64,000 nt of DNA, from the NCBI GenBank assembly GCA_949289265.1, contig CASENE010000104.1:1-64000 (forward strand). The letters are read 5' to 3'. The notes under the pieces were generated by a model. That model saw only the letters and a list, made by a program, of their open reading frames with translations, was not told the DNA's origin and did not search any database. Position numbers and translations under genes: made by a program. The stretch is from an uncultured Bacteroides sp. (lineage in GTDB: Bacteria > Bacteroidota > Bacteroidia > Bacteroidales > Bacteroidaceae). Of the stretch, positions 54,702 to 63,991 are shown one piece after another (position 1 is the first letter of the stretch; the number at the start of each line of letters is the position of its first letter).

Positions 54702-56156
54702 TCAGCCTTTGTCGGACATGGTGTCGCTGTTGTCTCCTTCCAGAATGCCGTCTCTGAGCCTGCCGAAGAGGTCGCTGAAGAAGCCTCCACCTCTCTTGAC
54801 GCCGTTGTCGTTGTCGGAGTTCTTGCCTCCGTTCTTGCTTCCTTTCCCAGTAGTCTTGGGCCCTTTTTCGTGTTCCTCTTCCGTGTCGGCGGGAGGGGTC
54901 TGCTTCGTTTGTGCGGGCGTTTCGGGGGCTTCGGCCGGCTGCGGCGGGGTTTCTATGTCCAGTCCCAGTTCGCCTTGGTGGGGCTCGTTGGCAGCCTTGG
55001 ATTGGGCGGGTTGCGCGCAGTTGTCGTGCCCGGCGGCCAGCAGTCCCAACAGGGTGTTCTGCCGTCCGTCTTGGGCCAGCTCTTCTTCGTGGCCGAACAC
55101 GGTTTCTTGTACAAAACGGGCCGTGCGCACCTTGTCCGTGCGGCTGACGCTGCGGAACAGGGTTTCCGTCTCGGGCAGGTTGGAGCCGCCTCCGGTGAGC
55201 ACCACGCCGGCAAAAAGCTCGTTGCCGTAGCCCGACAGTTGTATCTGGTTCCAGGCGTTGGACAGGATTTCTTCGGCCCGGGCGCCTACAATTTCGTTCA
55301 GTTCGCGCAGTTTCACGCTCCGGCCGTCGTTCAGCAGGCATTGCGTGGGTGCATCTTCGTCTTCGTCCTGGTAGAGGGCGCTGCCGTGACACAGCTTCAG
55401 GTTTTCGGCCTCGCTTTCTTCTATCTTGAGGCAGGTGAGGTCGTGGGTGATGTTGGCCGAGCCCAGGGGCAGCACGCAGAGGTAGCGCAGCAGGTTGTTT
55501 TTATAGACCTGCACGGTCGTGGTGTTGGCACCGAGGTCTACTAGGGCGCACCCGGCGCGCATTTCGTTTTCTGTCAGCACCGCACGGGCCAGCACCAAGG
55601 GGGCTACGGGCAGGTCGGCAATTTTGACATTGGCTTTCTCAAAGGCTTGCTCCAGGTTCTTGCGCAACTGATGGCGGGCGATGAGGTTGAGGAAGCGGGC
55701 GGTGATGTGGCGTCCGGCTACGCCTACGGGGTCGGTATAGAGCGTGTTGTCTATCTTATACTCCTGCGGGGCAACGTCGAGCACGCACATGTCGGCCATC
55801 GGCAGTTCGCGGTTCTCGTCGCACAACTGGTCCACGAGGTCGGCGGATATGATGTCTTCCTCGTCCAGCGTGCGGCTGACGCGGTTTTCTGCCGAGCGCA
55901 GCGACTGCCCGCTGATGCCGGCATAGACCTTGGCAATGGTTTGTCCCAACTGCTCCTCCAGGCTGGCCACGATGTTCTGTATGGCGTGGGCGGCTTTGTC
56001 GATGTTGTACACCAGCCCCTTGCGGACGAAGGCAGAGGAGTCTTCGCACGCATAGGCTTGTACCTGGATGCTTCCGTCGTCTTGCTTCTGTCCGGCTATT
56101 CCGGCGATGCGTGACGAGCTTAGCTCGATGGCTGCGATAAATTCTGTGGTTGACAT
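54702..56156 (-). CDS. ftsA: Cell division protein FtsA
   Basis: Actin-like protein that tethers FtsZ to the membrane, 484 residues. ATPase domain elements are TTEFIAAIELSSSRIAGIAG at the N terminus, the SHS2/1C domain near 85-165, GCALVDLGANTTTVQVY near 211-227 and VVLTGGGSNLPE near 335-346. After a Pro/Glu-rich linker an amphipathic helix (GGGFFSDLFGRLRDGIL) near 455-471 is the membrane-targeting sequence; a short acidic tail follows. Longer at the C terminus than E. coli FtsA, as usual in Bacteroidetes. Confidence 0.95.
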   Translation of the reverse strand: MSTTEFIAAIELSSSRIAGIAGQKQDDGSIQVQAYACEDSSAFVRKGLVYNIDKAAHAIQNIVASLEEQLGQTIAKVYAGISGQSLRSAENRVSRTLDEEDIISADLVDQLCDENRELPMADMCVLDVAPQEYKIDNTLYTDPVGVAGRHITARFLNLIARHQLRKNLEQAFEKANVKIADLPVAPLVLARAVLTENEMRAGCALVDLGANTTTVQVYKNNLLRYLCVLPLGSANITHDLTCLKIEESEAENLKLCHGSALYQDEDEDAPTQCLLNDGRSVKLRELNEIVGARAEEILSNAWNQIQLSGYGNELFAGVVLTGGGSNLPETETLFRSVSRTDKVRTARFVQETVFGHEEELAQDGRQNTLLGLLAAGHDNCAQPAQSKAANEPHQGELGLDIETPPQPAEAPETPAQTKQTPPADTEEEHEKGPKTTGKGSKNGGKNSDNDNGVKRGGGFFSDLFGRLRDGILEGDNSDTMSDKG

Positions 56157-56210
56157 AATGGTTATACTTTTTATTGTTTATCCTTGTTTCTTTGTTTTCC
56201 CCTTGGGGAC

Positions 56211-56948
56211 TTACGGGCGCCGGGTGCAGATGATTTGGTTGTCAAACTCCACGTTGATGCGCGAATATTTGTTCCAGCCCACGCGGTTGAGCGCTTTTTC
56301 GTAGAACAGGCGCACGCGCTCCAGCTTGCGGCGATAATCCTTCAGTTTGCCCAGGTAAATCAGATGGTCGCCCACACGGGGCACCAGTTCGACGGTCTGG
56401 TCGGGCAACACGTGTATCTGTTCGGTCTGTGCCTGCCAGAAAGGGTCGTTCTGCAAGAAGAGTCCGAAGGGATACAACTGCCGGGTGGCAAAGTCGCGGC
56501 TGATGTTTCCGGTGGCCACGGCCACATGGGCCACGCATTTGGCACTGGTGGGCATCATCTTGCCGTGGTTGTCCACGTAGTAGTCGGCTCCGTGGCTGTC
56601 CATGACGCGCAGCACGGGGATGCGTTGGCTCACCTCGACGCAAATCTTGCCGCCGGGGGTCTTGTAGCATTCCACTCCGTCGATGAGCGGGTGCTTGGAC
56701 AACACTTCCTCCATGGCGCGCGTGTCTGCCTGGTCCGGGTCATTCCCCACGGGATTCAGGCCGTTCTTGTCCAGCAGGGCGGTCACTTCCTGTTGTGTGA
56801 TGAAGCCGGCATACACGCTGTCGCGCACCAAGAGCTCCAAGGCGGTGCACACCGTCCCGGCAGGCTTGTGGTTGAAGGCGGTGATGGCCAGGAAGAGATA
56901 GGCCGCCGCCAGCGCGGTGCAGATACTAATCAGAATCTTCTTCAGCAT
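56211..56948 (-). CDS. ftsQ: Cell division protein FtsQ
   Basis: A 245-residue bitopic inner-membrane protein of the divisome. One N-terminal TM helix (ILISICTALAAAYLFLAITAF, residues 4-24), then a POTRA domain (about 35-110: VYAGFITQQEVTALLDKNGLNP, LSKHPLIDGVECYKTPGGKICVEVSQRIPVLRV) and the FtsQ beta domain. It links early and late division proteins. Family similarity is modest in this phylum; position between murC and ftsA makes the call firm. Confidence 0.9.
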   Translation of the reverse strand: MLKKILISICTALAAAYLFLAITAFNHKPAGTVCTALELLVRDSVYAGFITQQEVTALLDKNGLNPVGNDPDQADTRAMEEVLSKHPLIDGVECYKTPGGKICVEVSQRIPVLRVMDSHGADYYVDNHGKMMPTSAKCVAHVAVATGNISRDFATRQLYPFGLFLQNDPFWQAQTEQIHVLPDQTVELVPRVGDHLIYLGKLKDYRRKLERVRLFYEKALNRVGWNKYSRINVEFDNQIICTRRP

Positions 56949-56967
56949 GGGTTCTTATCTTAAGGGT

Positions 56968-58350
56968 TTATTTACTCCGGGCTGCAAACTGTCGGGCGAT
57001 GTCTTCCGCATAGCGGTCTATGTCTCCGGCACCCAGCAGGATGAGTACGTCCGCATCGGTGTGTTTCAGCAGTTCGGGCACCTCCTCCTTGCGGCACAGG
57101 CGTTTCTCGATGTCGGGGCGCAGGCGGTCGTAGATGAGGCGGCTGCTGACGCCGGGGATGGGCTGCTCGCGGGCCGGGTAGATGTCTGTCAGAATCACGG
57201 CATCGGCCAGCGAGAGGCTGTCGGCAAACGCTTGGTAGAAGTCGCGCGTGCGGGAGTAGAGGTGCGGCTGGAAGACCACGGTGATTTTCTGTCCCTGATA
57301 CAACTCGCGCACCGAGCGGATGCTTTGGGCTATCTCGGCCGGGTGGTGGGCATAATCGCACAAAACAGCTTGAGTAGGCGTTTTCCACTTGAAGTCGAAG
57401 CGACGCTCTACGCCTTGGTAGCTCTCCATGCCGCGCTTGATTTCGTCGTCGGTCACTCCGTTGAGGTGTGCCAGAGCCATGGCGGCCACGCCGTTTTCGA
57501 TGTTGATGCTGACAGGCACGCCCAGGCGGACATCAGAGATACGGGTGTCGGGCGCCACGAAGTCCAGCACGATGTCTCCCCGTCCGATGCGGATGTTTTC
57601 GGCATGGAAATCTCCTTCGTCGCGGCTGTAGGTATAGGTGCGCACGCCGGGTTGTACGTCTGGCTGCAGGGCCAGGCCTTGGTGGACAATCAGTGCCCCG
57701 CCCGGCCGGATGAGGGTGGTGTAGTGGCGGAAGCTGTCCAGATAGGCTTCGTAGGTGCCGTAGATGTCCAGGTGGTCGGGGTCGGTGGCAGTGACGACGC
57801 TCATCCACGGCGAGAGCCAATGGAACGAGCGGTCGAACTCGTCGGCTTCAATCACTGTGTATGGACTGTCTTTGGACAGCAGCAGGTTGGTGCCATAGTT
57901 CTGCGAGATGCCTCCTAGGAAGGCGGTGCAACCGATGTGCGATTGGTGCAGCAGGTGGGCGGTCATGGTGCTGGTGGTGGTTTTCCCGTGGGTGCCTGCC
58001 ACGCACAGTCCTTTGCTGCTGCGGGTGATGAGGCCCAGCACTTGGGCACGTTTGTGTATCTCGAATCCCTGTGTGCGGAACCATGTCAGTTCGGCATGCG
58101 TCTGCGGCACGGCAGGGGTATAGACCACCAGCGTGCTCTCTTTGCGGCGGCAGTCTGCGGGGATAAGAGCCTCGTCTTCTTCGTAATGGATGCGGGCACC
58201 CTCCCGGATGAGGCGTTCGGTCAGTTCGCTGGCGGTGTGGTCATAACCGGCCACTTGCTTGCCCTGCGACAGGAAGTAGCGGACGAGGGCGCTCATGCCG
58301 ATGCCTCCGGCACCGATGAAATAGACGGATTGTATGTCTTCGAGTTTCAT
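56968..58350 (-). CDS. murC: UDP-N-acetylmuramate-L-alanine ligase
   Basis: Cytoplasmic ATP-dependent ligase that adds L-Ala to UDP-MurNAc, 460 residues. UDP-binding FIGAGGIGMSALVRYFL near 11-27, the ATP loop CVAGTHGKTTTSTM near 117-130, EADEFDRSFHWLSPWMSVVTATDPDHLDIYG near 170-200, and a ligase C-terminal domain with DYAHHPAEIAQSI. The start codon overlaps the murG stop by four bases (ATGA). Confidence 0.96.
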   Translation of the reverse strand: MKLEDIQSVYFIGAGGIGMSALVRYFLSQGKQVAGYDHTASELTERLIREGARIHYEEDEALIPADCRRKESTLVVYTPAVPQTHAELTWFRTQGFEIHKRAQVLGLITRSSKGLCVAGTHGKTTTSTMTAHLLHQSHIGCTAFLGGISQNYGTNLLLSKDSPYTVIEADEFDRSFHWLSPWMSVVTATDPDHLDIYGTYEAYLDSFRHYTTLIRPGGALIVHQGLALQPDVQPGVRTYTYSRDEGDFHAENIRIGRGDIVLDFVAPDTRISDVRLGVPVSINIENGVAAMALAHLNGVTDDEIKRGMESYQGVERRFDFKWKTPTQAVLCDYAHHPAEIAQSIRSVRELYQGQKITVVFQPHLYSRTRDFYQAFADSLSLADAVILTDIYPAREQPIPGVSSRLIYDRLRPDIEKRLCRKEEVPELLKHTDADVLILLGAGDIDRYAEDIARQFAARSK

Positions 58351-59537
58351 TGTTCGGTCTCCTTTCTTGGAATGAGTTTCAGGGTTTCGCGGGCGATGAT
58401 GTCGGCCGAGTCGGGCAGGGCCAAGGCGGCGATGTGACGGCTCAGGCTATGTAGCTTGTCGTCGTCCGTCACGGTTTGCAGGGCAGTGTCCAGCAACAGG
58501 GCAGGAGCATCGGCATCTTTCACATAGAGGGCGGCCTCTTTATGCACCAAGGCCAAGGCGTTTTTGGTCTGATGGTCTTCGGCCACGTTGGGCGAGGGCA
58601 CCAGAATGACGGGTTTGCCCAGCAGGCAGAACTCGGAGATGGAGCCGGCGCCTGCACGCGACACCACCAGATCGGCAGCCGCGTAGGCCATGGACATGTC
58701 TTTGATGAAGTCGGACACGTAAAGGTTGGGCAGCGAGGACACATGCACGTTGCGCATCGCTTCGCCCGTAAAGGCGGTGATGGCGGCTTTGACCTCTTCT
58801 ATATATATCTTGCCGGTCTGCCAGATGAACTGTATGTCGGGGTTTCCTTTGATGAGGGACAGACCGGCCTCCAGCGTGCGGTTCAGGGTGCGTGCCCCCA
58901 GGCTGCCGCCCAGGATGAGGATGGTCTTCTTCCGAGACTCCAGGCCGAAGTAGGCCGAGGCTTCCTGGCGGGTGATGTGTGTGTCCCGCAGGTTCTGCCG
59001 CACGGGGTTTCCTGTCAAGATAATCTTTTCGGCAGGGAAGAAGCGTTCCATGCCTTCGTAGGCCACGCAGATTTTCCGCGCCTGACGGGCCAGCAGCTTG
59101 TTGGTCACCCCGGCATAAGAGTTTTGTTCTTGTATCAGCGTGGGAATGTCGGCCGAGGCGCAGGCCTTCAGCATGGGGCCGCTGGCATATCCGCCTACGC
59201 CTACGGCCACTTGAGGGCGGAATTCCTTGATGATGCGCCGTGCCTTGCGTTGGCTGCGCAGCAGTTTGATAAGGACGGACACGTTTTTCCACAGGTGTTG
59301 GCGGTCGAATCCGGCTACGGGCAGACCGATGATGCGGTAGCCGGCATCGGGCACTCGCTGCATTTCCATGCGTCCTTCGGCTCCCACAAAGAGGATGTCG
59401 GCATCGGGACACAGCTTCTTCAGCGCGTTGGCAATGGAGATGGCCGGAAAGATGTGGCCGCCCGTGCCTCCGCCGCTGATGATGATGCGCGGGGCGTTGT
59501 CGGCGGGTTTCTTGTTCAGTATCTTGTTTGTATCCAT
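58347..59537 (-). CDS. murG: Lipid II synthase (UDP-GlcNAc transferase) MurG
   Basis: Peripheral membrane GT28 transferase that adds GlcNAc to lipid I, giving lipid II. 396 residues. N-terminal glycine loop IIISGGGTGGHIFPAISIA near 18-36 and the second loop VGVGGYASGPML near 111-122 bind the lipid substrate; the C-terminal donor site is VVSRAGAGSISEFCLLGKPVILVPSPN near 285-311. An N-terminal extension of about 15 residues (MDTNKILNKKPADNA) is typical of the phylum. Confidence 0.95.
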   Translation of the reverse strand: MDTNKILNKKPADNAPRIIISGGGTGGHIFPAISIANALKKLCPDADILFVGAEGRMEMQRVPDAGYRIIGLPVAGFDRQHLWKNVSVLIKLLRSQRKARRIIKEFRPQVAVGVGGYASGPMLKACASADIPTLIQEQNSYAGVTNKLLARQARKICVAYEGMERFFPAEKIILTGNPVRQNLRDTHITRQEASAYFGLESRKKTILILGGSLGARTLNRTLEAGLSLIKGNPDIQFIWQTGKIYIEEVKAAITAFTGEAMRNVHVSSLPNLYVSDFIKDMSMAYAAADLVVSRAGAGSISEFCLLGKPVILVPSPNVAEDHQTKNALALVHKEAALYVKDADAPALLLDTALQTVTDDDKLHSLSRHIAALALPDSADIIARETLKLIPRKETEQ

Positions 59538-59609
59538 AAGATGTGGTCTGTTCTGGTTGTTTATTGGGTTTATCTGTTCGTTTTACGTCGGGTCGGGCAG
59601 CGCGGGGCT

Positions 59610-60917
59610 TCAGGCCAATTCGTCGTCATTGTTGAGCGAAGGGGCACTGGGCTCTGCCGGGTTGACGGCCTCGGCGGGCAGCGGTTGCCGGGCTGCGGCG
59701 GCTGCCGCTTCTGCCTGTCGCAGCTCTTCTTGCTGCTGGTTGTAGCGGCTCACGCTGAGTATGATGCTGATGTACACGCAGTTGATGAGGGTGGACGTGC
59801 CGCCGCGGCTGATGAGGGGCAGCGGTTGTCCGGTCACGGGCGCCAGGCCTACGGCCACCATCATGTTGAAGATGGCCTGTGTGACCAATATCAGTCCTAC
59901 GCCTAAGACCAGGAAGGCGGGGAAGGTTCGCTCGCAGCGGTTGGCTATGCGCCAGCAGCGGATGAGCAGCCACAGGTAGAGGAAGACGACAAACCCGCCT
60001 CCGGCCAGTCCCAGCTCTTCGATGATGATGGCAAAGATGAAGTCTGAATACGCCTGGCTCAGGAAGTCGCGTTGCACGGAGTTGCCGGGGCCTTTGCCCA
60101 AGAGGCTGCTGGTGGCCACGGCGATGCGCGCATGGCCCACTTGGCCATTGTTCTTGATGTCGTATTTCGAGGGGGGCACCTCTTCGCTGGAGGCAAAGTT
60201 GGCGATGCGCGCCTTGACGGTGGTAAAGCGGTGGCCCAACGGAATCTGCTCGAGGGTGTCGTCGGGGGTGACAAAGAGAAAGCCCACGAACAGCACGACC
60301 ACGGCCAGCAGGCTACCGCCCAACTTCAGCAGTTTGCGTGTCTGTATGCGCCCCACTATCATCATCAGGAAGACCACGCCGAACAGCATGGCGCCCGTGG
60401 AGTAGTTCTCCGGGAGGATGAGCAGGCAGGTGATGCCGGCCACTTTCAGTATCTGCTTGAAGGCTTTGGGCGAGGCGCCCTCTTCGGTTTGCCCGCGGGA
60501 CAGGTAGTAGGCCGTGGCGATGATGACGCCCATCTTGGCGAACTCCGACGGCTGGAAGGGAAGGCCCAGGAACTTGACCCACCGGCCTGCCTCGTTGGTC
60601 TTCTCGATGACGAGGATGCCCCCCAGGTGCAAGTTGTCGAAGGCCAGCAGCAGCACCAGGAAGACGCCGGCCACGGGAAGCAGCACACGGGGGAATACCT
60701 GGAACCATCGGTAGGGGATGTAGTGGAAGAAGATGACGATGACCACTCCACCCACCAGGAAACTGGCATGGCGCGTGATGGGAGCCCAGTGGTTGCCCGA
60801 GGTGTATATCAGCGTGCTCGAGGCGCTGAACACTTCGACCACCGAAATCAGACAGAGGCAGAGGAAGATAATCCACACTACCTTGTCGCCCTTGAATATG
60901 TTGCGTAATAAATCCAC
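59610..60917 (-). CDS. ftsW: Septal peptidoglycan polymerase FtsW
   Basis: SEDS-family glycosyltransferase that polymerises lipid II at the septum, 435 residues with about ten TM helices. Typical segments are GRWVKFLGLPFQPSEFAKMGVI near 115-140, PENYSTGAMLF near 175-185 and TGQPLPLISRGGTSTLINCVYISIIL near 358-383. The cytoplasmic tail after residue 395 is Gln/Ala-rich (EELRQAEAAAAAARQ). Works with FtsI, which is expected beyond the right edge. Confidence 0.94.
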   Translation of the reverse strand: MDLLRNIFKGDKVVWIIFLCLCLISVVEVFSASSTLIYTSGNHWAPITRHASFLVGGVVIVIFFHYIPYRWFQVFPRVLLPVAGVFLVLLLAFDNLHLGGILVIEKTNEAGRWVKFLGLPFQPSEFAKMGVIIATAYYLSRGQTEEGASPKAFKQILKVAGITCLLILPENYSTGAMLFGVVFLMMIVGRIQTRKLLKLGGSLLAVVVLFVGFLFVTPDDTLEQIPLGHRFTTVKARIANFASSEEVPPSKYDIKNNGQVGHARIAVATSSLLGKGPGNSVQRDFLSQAYSDFIFAIIIEELGLAGGGFVVFLYLWLLIRCWRIANRCERTFPAFLVLGVGLILVTQAIFNMMVAVGLAPVTGQPLPLISRGGTSTLINCVYISIILSVSRYNQQQEELRQAEAAAAAARQPLPAEAVNPAEPSAPSLNNDDELA

Positions 60918-60984
60918 GTTCTTGCGTATTTAGCGGTTAATGGTTGGCGATGCAGGGCCGCCGGGAGCCGTCGGCCGGCTGTCT

Positions 60985-62319
60985 TTACAGTCTCCTGACG
61001 CACGCCTTGAACTGGTCTCCGCGGTCTTCATAGCTCTGGAAGAGGTCGAACGAAGCGCAGCAGGGGCTGAGCAATACGGTGTCTCCCTTCTGTGCCAGGC
61101 GGTAGGCAGCCTCTACGGCGTCCTTCATGCCCGTCTGCACGTCGGCGGTGGGCAGGCCCAGGGGGTCGAAGGCGGCGTGCAACTTCTCGTTGTGCAGGCC
61201 CAGGAAGACGAGGGCGCGGCACTTCTGGCGCACGAGGTCTTCGATTTCCCGGTAGTCGTTGCCCTTGTCCTTGCCGCCCAGGATGAGCACCACGGGCGAC
61301 TTCATGCTCTGCAACGCATACCAGCACGAGTTGACGTTGGTGGCCTTCGAGTCGTTGACGAAGCGGATGCCGCGCACCGAGGCGACGTATTCCAGCCGGT
61401 GGGGCACGCCCTTGAAGTCCGACAGCGCCTGCCGGATGCACTCCTTCCGGATGCCGGCCACGTTGGCCGAGATGCCTGCCGCCAGCGAGTTATACAGGTT
61501 GTGCGTCCCCCGCAGCGCCAGTTCCTCCTGCTCCATGTTGAAGGCTATGGGCTGGTCGATGTGCACCTCGTCGTCCTCCACGTAGGCGATGGCCCCGTCT
61601 TCCTTGACGGCCGAGAAGGGGTAGAGGCGCGCGCGGAGGCCGTGGCGGGCCAGCTCGCGGCGGATGATGGGGTCGTCGTTCCAGAAGATGAAGGCGTCCT
61701 CGGGCGTCTGGTTCTGCGTGATGCGGAACTTGGCGTCCACGTAGTTCTGCATGCAGTGGTCGTAGCGGTCCAGGTGGTCGGGCGTGATGTTCATCAACAC
61801 GGCTATGTTGGCACGGAACTCATACATGTTGTCCAGCTGGAACGAACTGAGCTCGATGACGTAATAGTCGTAGTGCCGCGTGGCCACCTGCAGCGCCAGG
61901 CTCTGCCCGATGTTGCCTGCCAGGCCCACGTTGAGGCCGGCGCTTCGGAAGATGTGGTAGATGAGCGACGTGGTGGTGGTCTTGCCGTTCGAGCCGGTGA
62001 CGCAAATCATCGTGGCGTCGGTGTACCGCCCGGCGAATTCTATCTCCGAGATGACGGGCGTTCCCTGCGCCTTGAGCTTCAGCACCAGCGGGGCGTCGTT
62101 GGGGATGCCCGGGCTTTTCACCACCTCGTCGGCCGCCAGGACGCGCGCCTCCGTGTGCCCGCCCTCTTCCCAGGGGATGGCGTATTGGTCCAGCAGGGCC
62201 TTGTACTTGTCCTTGATGGCGCCCTGGTCGGACACGAACGTGTCCAGACCCTTCACCTGCGCCAGCACGGCCGCGCCCGCGCCGCTCTCGCCGGCGCCCA
62301 ATATTACGATTCGTTTCAT
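60985..62319 (-). CDS. murD: UDP-N-acetylmuramoylalanine-D-glutamate ligase
   Basis: Adds D-Glu to UDP-MurNAc-L-Ala in the cytoplasm, 444 residues from the ATG at 62319 (MKRIVILGAGESGAG). The ATP loop is ICVTGSNGKTTTTSL near 104-118, then YVIELSSFQLDNM near 152-164, LNITPDHLDRYDHCMQNYVDAKFRI, and the C-terminal ligase domain with PHRLEYVASVRGIRFVNDSKATN. An earlier Met at 62340 adds only seven residues without support. Confidence 0.95.
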   Translation of the reverse strand: MKRIVILGAGESGAGAAVLAQVKGLDTFVSDQGAIKDKYKALLDQYAIPWEEGGHTEARVLAADEVVKSPGIPNDAPLVLKLKAQGTPVISEIEFAGRYTDATMICVTGSNGKTTTTSLIYHIFRSAGLNVGLAGNIGQSLALQVATRHYDYYVIELSSFQLDNMYEFRANIAVLMNITPDHLDRYDHCMQNYVDAKFRITQNQTPEDAFIFWNDDPIIRRELARHGLRARLYPFSAVKEDGAIAYVEDDEVHIDQPIAFNMEQEELALRGTHNLYNSLAAGISANVAGIRKECIRQALSDFKGVPHRLEYVASVRGIRFVNDSKATNVNSCWYALQSMKSPVVLILGGKDKGNDYREIEDLVRQKCRALVFLGLHNEKLHAAFDPLGLPTADVQTGMKDAVEAAYRLAQKGDTVLLSPCCASFDLFQSYEDRGDQFKACVRRL

Positions 62320-62464
62320 ATCAGTTATTTCTCCTTTCAATTTCGTTTACTTTGTATGATTTCCTTACTCTACTTGTCCAAACATCCTTTCGCCTGCGCG
62401 GAAGTGCCCTGCAAGGCCTTCCGGTGGGGATGCTGAAGGGTATCTGTGACTCTTTGCCAAGGGT

Positions 62465-62560
62465 CACTGTGGGTCGTCCCAGTACCCCACGAGTGACCCC
62501 TTCGGGTACCCCACGCGTGAGGTATCGTCGACACCCACGCGTGCTCTCCCACGGGACTTC
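62465..62560. repeat. 24-bp-period degenerate array between mraY and murD
   Basis: CACG-centred units such as AGTACCCCACGAGTGA, GGTACCCCACGCGTGA and GACACCCACGCGTG recur every 24 bases (CACG at 62488, 62512 and 62536), with weaker copies on each side. The array lies within the 287-base gap between mraY and murD, otherwise one of the most tightly packed operons. Spacing differs from the 22-bp arrays. Confidence 0.65.
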
Positions 62561-62606
62561 TATGTGTATATTGTTTTTACTCATCTTCTATCTCTTTGCC
62601 CGTAGC

Positions 62607-63878
62607 TCATCGTATTTTCAGCGTGATGATGGTGATGGCCGCCAGCACGATGGTGACTATCCAGAAGCGGACGGTAATCTTGGCTTCGTGGAACACGCGC
62701 TCGGGCCGGGGGAACATCACCGTGCATCCCGCCTCCACCTGCGAGAGGGACGTGCGGAAATGGTCGTGGATGGGCGCGCGCTTGAACATGCGTTGCTTCC
62801 GCCCCCGCCGCTTGCCTGCCTTGTAGTAGGCGCGCTGCAGGATGACGGAAAGGTTCTCCACCAGGAACACGCCGCACAGGATGGGGATGAGCAGCTCCTT
62901 GTGTATGATGATGGCCAGCACGGCGATGATGCCGCCGATGGTCAGGCTGCCGGTGTCGCCCATGAACACCTGCGCCGGGTATGCGTTGTACCACAAGAAG
63001 CCCACCAGCGCCCCCACGAAGGCGCAGATGAACACCACCAGCTCTTCCGACCCGGGGATGAACATGATGTTCAGGTAGCCGGCGAACTCGATGTGGCTCG
63101 ACACGTAGGCCAGGATGCCCAGTGTCAGTCCGATGATGGCCGAGTTGCCCGCCGCCATTCCGTCCATGCCGTCGTTGAGGTTGGCCCCGTTGCTGACGGC
63201 GGTCACCACGAAGATGGTCACCAGCACGAACAGCACCCATCCGGCCGTCTGCGCGTGTTTGCCCATGAATCCCATGACGTCGTCGGCATAGTCCAGGTTA
63301 TTGCTTTTCAGGAAGGGGATGGTGGTCTGCGTGGCTTTGATTTCCTTGGCGGCGTGCACCACCTCGATGCTTCCGTCGGGCTTCTCCACCTCGATGTTCT
63401 CGCGGATGACCACCTGGGGGCTGAGGTAGAGCGTCAGTCCCACGATGAGCCCCAGTCCCACCTGGCCTATGATCTTGAACTTGCCGTGCAGTCCCTCCTT
63501 GTCGCGCTTGAATATCTTGATGTAGTCGTCGGCTCCTCCCAGGGCTCCGAGCCAGACGGTGGTGATGAGCATCAGCAGCATGTAGACGTTGTCCAGCCGT
63601 CCCAGCAGGAGGCAGGGGATGAGGATGGCCACGATGATGATGATGCCGCCCATGGAGGGCACGCCCCGCTTCTCCACTCCGAAAGGGTCGATGCGGGCGT
63701 CGCGCTGCGTCTCGGTGATTTGTTTCCGTTTCAGCAGGTTGATGAAGCGGTCTCCCCAGATGCTCGAGATGAGCAGAGCCAGGATGACGGCCATCAGCGA
63801 GCGGAACGAGGTGTAGGCAAACATGCCCGCGCCGGGGATGTCGTATTGGTCGAGCCAGTTGAATAGGTAGTATAGCAT
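62607..63878 (-). CDS. mraY: Phospho-N-acetylmuramoyl-pentapeptide transferase
   Basis: Polytopic inner-membrane enzyme that transfers phospho-MurNAc-pentapeptide to undecaprenyl phosphate, giving lipid I. 423 residues, about ten TM helices. Diagnostic segments: KRGVPSMGGIIIIVAILIPCLLLG near 69-92, GGADDYIKIFKRDKEGL near 114-130, NLNDGMDGMAAGNSAIIGLTLGILAY near 232-257, and the C-terminal MFKRAPIHDHFR histidine motif. The insert between helices (VVIRENIEVEKPDGSIEVVHAAKEIKATQ) is typical of Bacteroidetes MraY. Confidence 0.96.
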   Translation of the reverse strand: MLYYLFNWLDQYDIPGAGMFAYTSFRSLMAVILALLISSIWGDRFINLLKRKQITETQRDARIDPFGVEKRGVPSMGGIIIIVAILIPCLLLGRLDNVYMLLMLITTVWLGALGGADDYIKIFKRDKEGLHGKFKIIGQVGLGLIVGLTLYLSPQVVIRENIEVEKPDGSIEVVHAAKEIKATQTTIPFLKSNNLDYADDVMGFMGKHAQTAGWVLFVLVTIFVVTAVSNGANLNDGMDGMAAGNSAIIGLTLGILAYVSSHIEFAGYLNIMFIPGSEELVVFICAFVGALVGFLWYNAYPAQVFMGDTGSLTIGGIIAVLAIIIHKELLIPILCGVFLVENLSVILQRAYYKAGKRRGRKQRMFKRAPIHDHFRTSLSQVEAGCTVMFPRPERVFHEAKITVRFWIVTIVLAAITIITLKIR

Positions 63879-63916
63879 GTCTTTAGCGTTTAGTGGTTAG
63901 TTGTTGGCGTTTAGTT

Positions 63917-63991
63917 GTTAGTGATTAGTGGTTAGTGCTGAGTGATGAGTGCTCCATACAGGTACTAAGCACTAAACACTAAACGTTAAAC
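63917..63991. repeat. Inverted heptad array upstream of mraY
   Basis: Five heptads related to GTTAGTG (63917-63951: GTTAGTG, ATTAGTG, GTTAGTG, CTGAGTG, ATGAGTG) face four units related to ACTAAAC/ACTAAGC at 63964-63991. The region, upstream of mraY on its strand, can form a long hairpin. Same design as the region before argB (2803-2901). Confidence 0.75.
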
